This document shows positions 13,038 through 15,322 of a DNA stretch of 15,322 nucleotides, piece after piece. A model generated the notes under the pieces. That model ran no database searches, had not been told where the DNA came from, and saw only the letters and a list, made by a program, of their open reading frames with translations. Source of the stretch: Candidatus Woesearchaeota archaeon (lineage in GTDB: Archaea; Nanobdellota; Nanobdellia; Woesearchaeales; UBA12501); the NCBI GenBank assembly GCA_016177345.1, contig JACOVM010000002.1, positions 1 to 15,322 of the forward strand, read 5' to 3'. The position numbers were made by a program, and so were the translations under genes. How positions within the stretch are numbered: position 1 is the first letter of the stretch; every line of letters starts with the position of its first letter.

Positions 13038-14111
13038 ATGGATATTGAGAGCAGGCTTGACCTCCTTCAGCAGGTCGGGGAAGAAATTATTACTCTTGAT
13101 GACTTGCGTCACCTTCTTGAGACTAAAAAGGCACCTATCGCCTATGATGGCTTTGAGCCCTCAGGCAGAGTTCATATCGCGCAGGGTGTTCTTCGTACTA
13201 TTAATGTGAACAAGGTGCTCAATGCAGGCTGTCGATTTAAGATGTGGGAGGCAGACTGGCATGCCTGGGCAAATAACAAGATGGGGGGCGATCTTGAAAG
13301 GATCCAGCTTGTTGGTAACTATCTTGTTGAGGTGTGGAAGGCATGCGGCATGAATGTTGATAAAGTGGAATTCCTCTGGGCTAATGACGCTATTGAAGAC
13401 ATGGACTATTGGAAAAAAGTCATGCAGGTTGCTCGCCATTCTACGCTAAATCGTGTTCTTCGCTGCAGCCAGATCATGGGAAGAACAGAACAAGAGGTAT
13501 TGCAAGCCTCTCAAATATTGTATCCCTGCATGCAGGCTGCGGACATCTTTCATTTAGAAGCAGACATCTGCCAGCTTGGGATGGACCAGCGAAAAGTGAA
13601 CATGCTTGCGCGAGAGATTGGGGAAAAGATCGGTTTTTGGAAGCCAGTCAGCGTCCACCACCATATGCTGATGGGGTTGGGCCAACCGCCAACAGAAGGC
13701 ATGGACACGATCGAGCGAGCCATCTCCCTCAAGATGTCAAAATCAAAACCAGAAACAGCAATCTTTATGACCGATAGTGAGGAAGAAATCCAACAAAAAA
13801 TGCATAAGGCGTACTGCCCAGAGAAACAGATAGAAGAAAACCCTGTTCTTGACTATGCCAAGCATCTTGTTTTTGAAACACAAAGGGAATTGCGAATCGA
13901 GCGCCCTAAGAAATTTGGAGGAGATATTACTCTAGCATCGTATCAAGAATTAACAGAGCAATACCGAAAGGGAACGCTTCATCCCCTTGATCTGAAGAAA
14001 GCAGTCGCGGATTCCATAAATAGGATGGTCGAGCCTGTTCGAAATCACTTCAAAAAAGGAAAAGCAAAGCAATTAGCGGATCAGATTGCTGCGTTTGAAA
14101 TAACAAGATAA
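13038..14111 (+). CDS. tyrS: Tyrosyl-tRNA synthetase, eukaryote-like subtype
   Basis: 357-residue class I synthetase that attaches tyrosine to tRNA-Tyr in the cytoplasm. Rossmann-fold signatures: YDGFEPSGRVHIAQGV (36-51, HIAQG replacing HIGH), WEADWHAWANNKMGGDLERI (70-89), RCSQIMGRTEQE (142-153), YPCMQAADIFHLEADICQLG (162-181), MDQRKVNMLAREI (182-194), SVHHHMLMGL (205-214) and KMSKSKPETAIF (232-243). The tail carries AYCPEKQIEENPVLDYAKH (258-276), YRKGTLHPLDLKKAV (309-323) and MVEPVRNHFKK (330-340). Tyr36, Tyr162, Gln166, Asp169 and Gln184 are candidate tyrosine-pocket residues. The wording of these motifs is closer to plant and protist TyrRS, as I recall them, than to the shorter TyrRS of Methanocaldococcus. 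The start is fixed by a TATA box 25.5 nt upstream. The last codons and stop lie in an 11-nt tandem repeat. Confidence 0.96.
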   Translation: MDIESRLDLLQQVGEEIITLDDLRHLLETKKAPIAYDGFEPSGRVHIAQGVLRTINVNKVLNAGCRFKMWEADWHAWANNKMGGDLERIQLVGNYLVEVWKACGMNVDKVEFLWANDAIEDMDYWKKVMQVARHSTLNRVLRCSQIMGRTEQEVLQASQILYPCMQAADIFHLEADICQLGMDQRKVNMLAREIGEKIGFWKPVSVHHHMLMGLGQPPTEGMDTIERAISLKMSKSKPETAIFMTDSEEEIQQKMHKAYCPEKQIEENPVLDYAKHLVFETQRELRIERPKKFGGDITLASYQELTEQYRKGTLHPLDLKKAVADSINRMVEPVRNHFKKGKAKQLADQIAAFEITR

Positions 14112-14143
14112 TAACAAGATAATAACTTAATAATAACTTAAAA
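14100..14143 (+). repeat. Four 11-nt tandem units running from tyrS end into the next promoter
   Basis: ATAACAAGATA (14100-14110, 14111-14121) is exact, followed by ATAACTTAATA (14122-14132) and ATAACTTAAAA (14133-14143). The first unit encodes the last residues and part of the stop of tyrS, and the array puts a second TAA directly after the first. The last unit contributes the TATA box used for the next gene. Confidence 0.9.
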
Positions 14144-14146
14144 TAC
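14137..14146 (+). promoter_or_regulatory. TATA box before the M24 peptidase gene
   Basis: CTTAAAATAC, centred about 26 nt before an ATG at 14168 and about 40 nt before the peptidase ATG at 14182. Initiation would be at or near 14168. Confidence 0.5.
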
Positions 14147-14167
14147 TCTTCTCAATATTGAGACACC

Positions 14168-14185
14168 ATGATTGAGGCACTATGA
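14168..14185 (+). other. Possible leaderless five-codon ORF (MIEAL-stop)
   Basis: ATG ATT GAG GCA CTA TGA. The ATG lies at the expected transcript start, and the TGA overlaps the peptidase ATG (ATGA at 14182). It also contains the GAGG that would serve as ribosome binding site for the peptidase. It may couple translation to the peptidase, or simply be a short leader. Confidence 0.35.
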
Positions 14186-15261
14186 AGCTAAAGGAATTAC
14201 AACAGGGTATGAAGAAAAAGGGAATAGCCTCCACCCTTCTTTTAAATCTTGATGAACAAGTATACCCTAATCTTGCTTACTTCTGTTCTTACCAAGGATT
14301 TGGTGCGATGGTTATTCCCCTCCAAGGAAGGCCAGTTCTTATTGTCCCTAAAATGGAAGAAGCGAGGGCACAAGAAACAGGCTACAGGGTTGAGGTCTAC
14401 AAAACCTCTTTTTTTGACACTGTCAAAAAGCATCTGGGTAAGCCTGGGGAGCATGGGAAAATTGGGATTGATCAAAGTGCTGTCTCTCTAGCTAACTATA
14501 AGCTTCTCAAAAAAAGGATCCCTTCTCGCCAATTTTCTGACATCTCTTCTCTTTGCAGCCAACTTCGCTTGACCAAAACCCCAAATGAGCTTTCTGTTAT
14601 GAAAAAAGCCTTTTTTATTGCAGATTCTATTGTTGAAGAATGTTTTTTATCACTCCGCTCGTCACCACACTTATTCCGTACGGAGCATGATATTGCTCTT
14701 TTTTTAGAAAAGAAAACGCTTGATCATGGCTGTTCTTTATCCTTTCCTGTTATTGTTGGAAGTGGAAAAGCATCTTCTGTCCCACACTATGAACCACTTC
14801 CTAAGAAGATAGCAAAAGGCTTTTGTGTTATCGATTTTGGCATCCGCTATAAAGGGTATTGCACCGACATGACGAGAACGATCTATTTTGGGAAGCCATC
14901 TAGGAAAGAGCGTGACCATTACCTCTTGCTTCAGCATGCCCAGCAGCAGACGATAGCTAAAGTGTCTGAAGGAAGGTCCTGTGCTGAGCTCCATCTGTTC
15001 TGCGAAAAGCTCCTTGGAAAGCTAAAACCCTATTTTATCCACAGCCTTGGGCATGGAGTTGGGGTTCAGGTCCATGAAGCGCCAAGCCTAAGCCCAAAAT
15101 CAAAGGAGAAACTTCGAGAAGGAATGGTGTTTACTATCGAGCCAGGAATCTACTTCCCAAACAGGTATGGGATCCGCATTGAGGATACTCTTATTCTGCA
15201 AAATAATAAACCGGTTATGCTTACCTCTCTTCCAAAAGACCTTCTGACTTTTTGCTTGTGA
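14182..15261 (+). CDS. pepQ: M24 metallopeptidase, Xaa-Pro dipeptidase type
   Basis: 359-residue cytoplasmic pita-bread peptidase that cleaves Xaa-Pro bonds, probably in the recycling of proline peptides. Creatinase-like N-terminal domain about 1-128, including VLIVPKMEEARA (52-63) and the IGIDQSA strand (94-100); linker LRLTKTPNELSVMKKA (128-143); catalytic domain about 145-359. All five metal ligands are visible: Asp218 and Asp229 in VIDFGIRYKGYCTDMTRT (216-233), His291 in HSLGHGVGVQVHEAP (287-301), Glu320 in FTIEPGIY (317-324) and Glu334 in IRIEDT (331-336). His202 and His298 are in the positions of active-site histidines. Length fits archaeal PepQ/PepP; exact specificity (dipeptidase or aminopeptidase) cannot be told. 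The ATG has GAGG four nt upstream and overlaps the stop of a five-codon ORF. Confidence 0.95.
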   Translation: MKLKELQQGMKKKGIASTLLLNLDEQVYPNLAYFCSYQGFGAMVIPLQGRPVLIVPKMEEARAQETGYRVEVYKTSFFDTVKKHLGKPGEHGKIGIDQSAVSLANYKLLKKRIPSRQFSDISSLCSQLRLTKTPNELSVMKKAFFIADSIVEECFLSLRSSPHLFRTEHDIALFLEKKTLDHGCSLSFPVIVGSGKASSVPHYEPLPKKIAKGFCVIDFGIRYKGYCTDMTRTIYFGKPSRKERDHYLLLQHAQQQTIAKVSEGRSCAELHLFCEKLLGKLKPYFIHSLGHGVGVQVHEAPSLSPKSKEKLREGMVFTIEPGIYFPNRYGIRIEDTLILQNNKPVMLTSLPKDLLTFCL

Positions 15262-15300
15262 TTTTTTTTATCTTTATTATTTTTTATAATCTTTATTTCT
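15262..15300 (+). terminator. Oligo-T terminator after the M24 peptidase
   Basis: A run of eight T starts right after the TGA (15262-15269), followed by a six-T run (15280-15285) in a T-rich stretch. Archaeal RNA polymerase terminates at such U tracts without a hairpin. The last 22 nt of the window hold no identifiable feature. Confidence 0.65.
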
Positions 15301-15322
15301 TCAACGGCGTGGCCAGAAATCC

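Noticed and set aside
15301..15322. End of a convergent minus-strand gene (DFWPRR-stop)
   Set aside because: Only six codons are visible and all three minus frames can be read, so there is no basis for choosing one.
1..15322. tRNA genes, rRNA, CRISPR arrays or insertion sequences
   Set aside because: I saw no cloverleaf-like blocks, no regularly spaced repeat-spacer units and no transposase motifs. The repeats present are short, adjacent and degenerate.

Overview
The window looks like a piece of a small-genome DPANN archaeon, most likely Woesearchaeota or a close relative. The evidence is archaeal-type information genes (clamp-loader small subunit RfcS, aPelota, an archaeal/eukaryotic-type tyrosyl-tRNA synthetase, a stand-alone PRC-barrel protein, a TrmB-type regulator), archaeal TATA boxes placed about 26 nt before many start codons (leaderless genes), and single-membrane surface proteins of a kind I associate with Woesearchaeota. 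The lineage is an inference; no rRNA or tRNA gene is present to confirm it. I found no CRISPR array, insertion sequence or integrase.

Layout. 1-414: the 5' part of a divergent TrmB-type regulator, then a non-coding stretch with a bulged inverted repeat. 415-2716: pta-ackA, a complete acetyl-CoA to acetate plus ATP module that is typical of bacteria and uncommon in archaea. 2807-3874 (minus): aPelota, sharing one palindromic TATA box with the divergent surface gene at 3934. 3934-11290: a surface/envelope block made of a single-TM protein with three beta-sandwich repeats, a five-TM protein with a large ectodomain, and three paralogous lipoproteins that share a six-cysteine pattern. A minus-strand gene fusing a three-cysteine (3Fe-4S type) ferredoxin to a DUF4346-like domain sits between the second and third lipoproteins. 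11386-12726 (minus): rfcS, preceded upstream by a PRC-barrel gene. 12907-15261 (plus): a possible 39-residue protein, tyrS and an M24 metallopeptidase (Xaa-Pro dipeptidase type).

How the parts work together. Pta and AckA form one pathway. The five membrane-anchored or lipid-anchored proteins between 3934 and 11290 probably build one cell-surface assembly; two of them overlap by ATGA and the lipoproteins share one fold. The remaining genes are housekeeping: ribosome rescue, clamp loading, tRNA charging and peptide turnover.

The most unusual signals are (i) the lipoprotein triplet with six aligned cysteines beside a membrane partner, (ii) the ferredoxin-DUF4346 fusion, (iii) short tandem duplications that repeatedly begin at or include stop codons and fill most intergenic gaps, one of them duplicating a TATA box, and (iv) two places where a TATA box is correctly spaced for a tiny leaderless ORF whose stop overlaps the next start as ATGA.
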